Position numbers and translations under genes: made by a program
Shown here: positions 5,291-5,613 of the stretch, in pieces
Position numbering within the stretch: the first letter of the stretch is position 1
Layout: every line of letters begins with the position of its first letter
The notes under the pieces: model-generated
The model's database searches: none
What the model was told of the DNA's origin: nothing
Seen by the model: only the letters and a program-made list of their open reading frames with translations
Source of the DNA: Gemmatimonadota bacterium
GTDB lineage: Bacteria > Gemmatimonadota > Gemmatimonadetes > Longimicrobiales > Gaopeijiaceae
Direction: 5' to 3'
DNA: 5,613 nt
NCBI GenBank assembly: GCA_030550695.1
Contig: JAUQOX010000188.1
Location: 1 to 5,613, forward strand

Positions 5291-5613
5291 ATGGCCCTCA
5301 AGGAAACCCTCCGCAAGAAGATCGAGGAGTTCCGGCCCCGTACCCAAAGACTCCTCAAAGAGTTCGGCAAAGTCGTCATCGACCAGGTCACCATCGAGCA
5401 GGCCATCGGGGGCGCGCGGGACGTGCGCTGCCTGGTGACAGACATCTCCTATCTGGACCCCTTCGAAGGGATCCGCTTTCGGGGCAAGACCATTCCCGAG
5501 GTGTTCGAGGCGCTCCCCAAGGCGCCGGGCTCCAAGTACCCCACGGTAGAGGCGTTCTGGTATTTCCTCCTCACCGGCGACGTGCCCACCGAAGCCGCTG
5601 TGCAGGACGTCCT
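5291..5613 (+). CDS. gltA: Citrate synthase, eukaryotic-type, N-terminal 107 residues (runs off the right edge)
   Basis: Citrate synthase condenses acetyl-CoA with oxaloacetate to citrate at the entry of the TCA cycle, in the cytoplasm. The start MALKETLRKKIEEFRPRTQR, followed by Val-Thr-Ile-Glu-Gln-Ala-Ile-Gly-Gly-Ala-Arg (33-43), Asp-Ile-Ser-Tyr-Leu-Asp-Pro (51-57), Gly-Ile-Arg-Phe-Arg-Gly (60-65) and Phe-Trp-Tyr-Phe-Leu-Leu-Thr-Gly (89-96), is typical of the eukaryotic-like type I citrate synthases found in several bacterial phyla. These differ from the hexameric enterobacterial form in this region. The catalytic His and Asp residues lie beyond the window. The start is supported by AAGGAGAG seven bases upstream. 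The 172-base gap from the amidohydrolase and the elements within it suggest its own promoter. The gene appears intact as far as it can be read. Confidence 0.95.
   Translation, partial: MALKETLRKKIEEFRPRTQRLLKEFGKVVIDQVTIEQAIGGARDVRCLVTDISYLDPFEGIRFRGKTIPEVFEALPKAPGSKYPTVEAFWYFLLTGDVPTEAAVQDV

Overview
This is a GC-rich bacterial window with five or six protein-coding genes and no RNA gene, CRISPR array or insertion sequence that I can see. The best guess for the source is Gemmatimonadota or a relative. That rests on the small lipoprotein, whose mature start (Cys-Val-Glu-Asn-Pro-Thr-Ala-Pro, then Pro-Ser-Leu-Ala) resembles short lipoproteins I associate with that phylum, and on a eukaryotic-type citrate synthase. 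It is an inference from general family knowledge and not a firm assignment.

Left part, all on the minus strand and read from right to left. A secreted protein of unknown function (3088 to 2135) is followed, 81 bases on and in the same frame, by an LCAT-type alpha/beta-hydrolase (2053 to 659, TTG start). A perfect 10-bp inverted repeat covers the hydrolase stop codon. Next comes a separate control region containing a striking TTTTGCAC repeat cluster (576-613) and a GC-rich hairpin (516-535). It precedes a 98-residue lipoprotein (482 to 186) whose tail carries two copies of the spacing C-x3-GG-x-W-x-C. The lipoprotein stop codon overlaps a GTG start (GTGA) of a frame that stays open to base 1, probably the beginning of a translationally coupled gene.

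Right part, on the plus strand. A divergent intergenic region (about 3089-3414) with two inverted repeats leads into a lipoprotein-type metal-dependent amidohydrolase of the YtcJ / Amidohydro_3 group (3415-5118). After a 172-base gap with promoter-like elements, the first 107 codons of citrate synthase (5291 onward) run off the window.

The secreted protein and the hydrolase probably form one transcription unit. The lipoprotein and the edge gene look like a second, separately controlled unit. The amidohydrolase and citrate synthase are same-strand neighbours with no evident metabolic link. I did not find a defence island or another clearly new multi-gene system. The two most unusual items are the lipoprotein with twin Cys/Trp motifs and the repeat cluster upstream of it.
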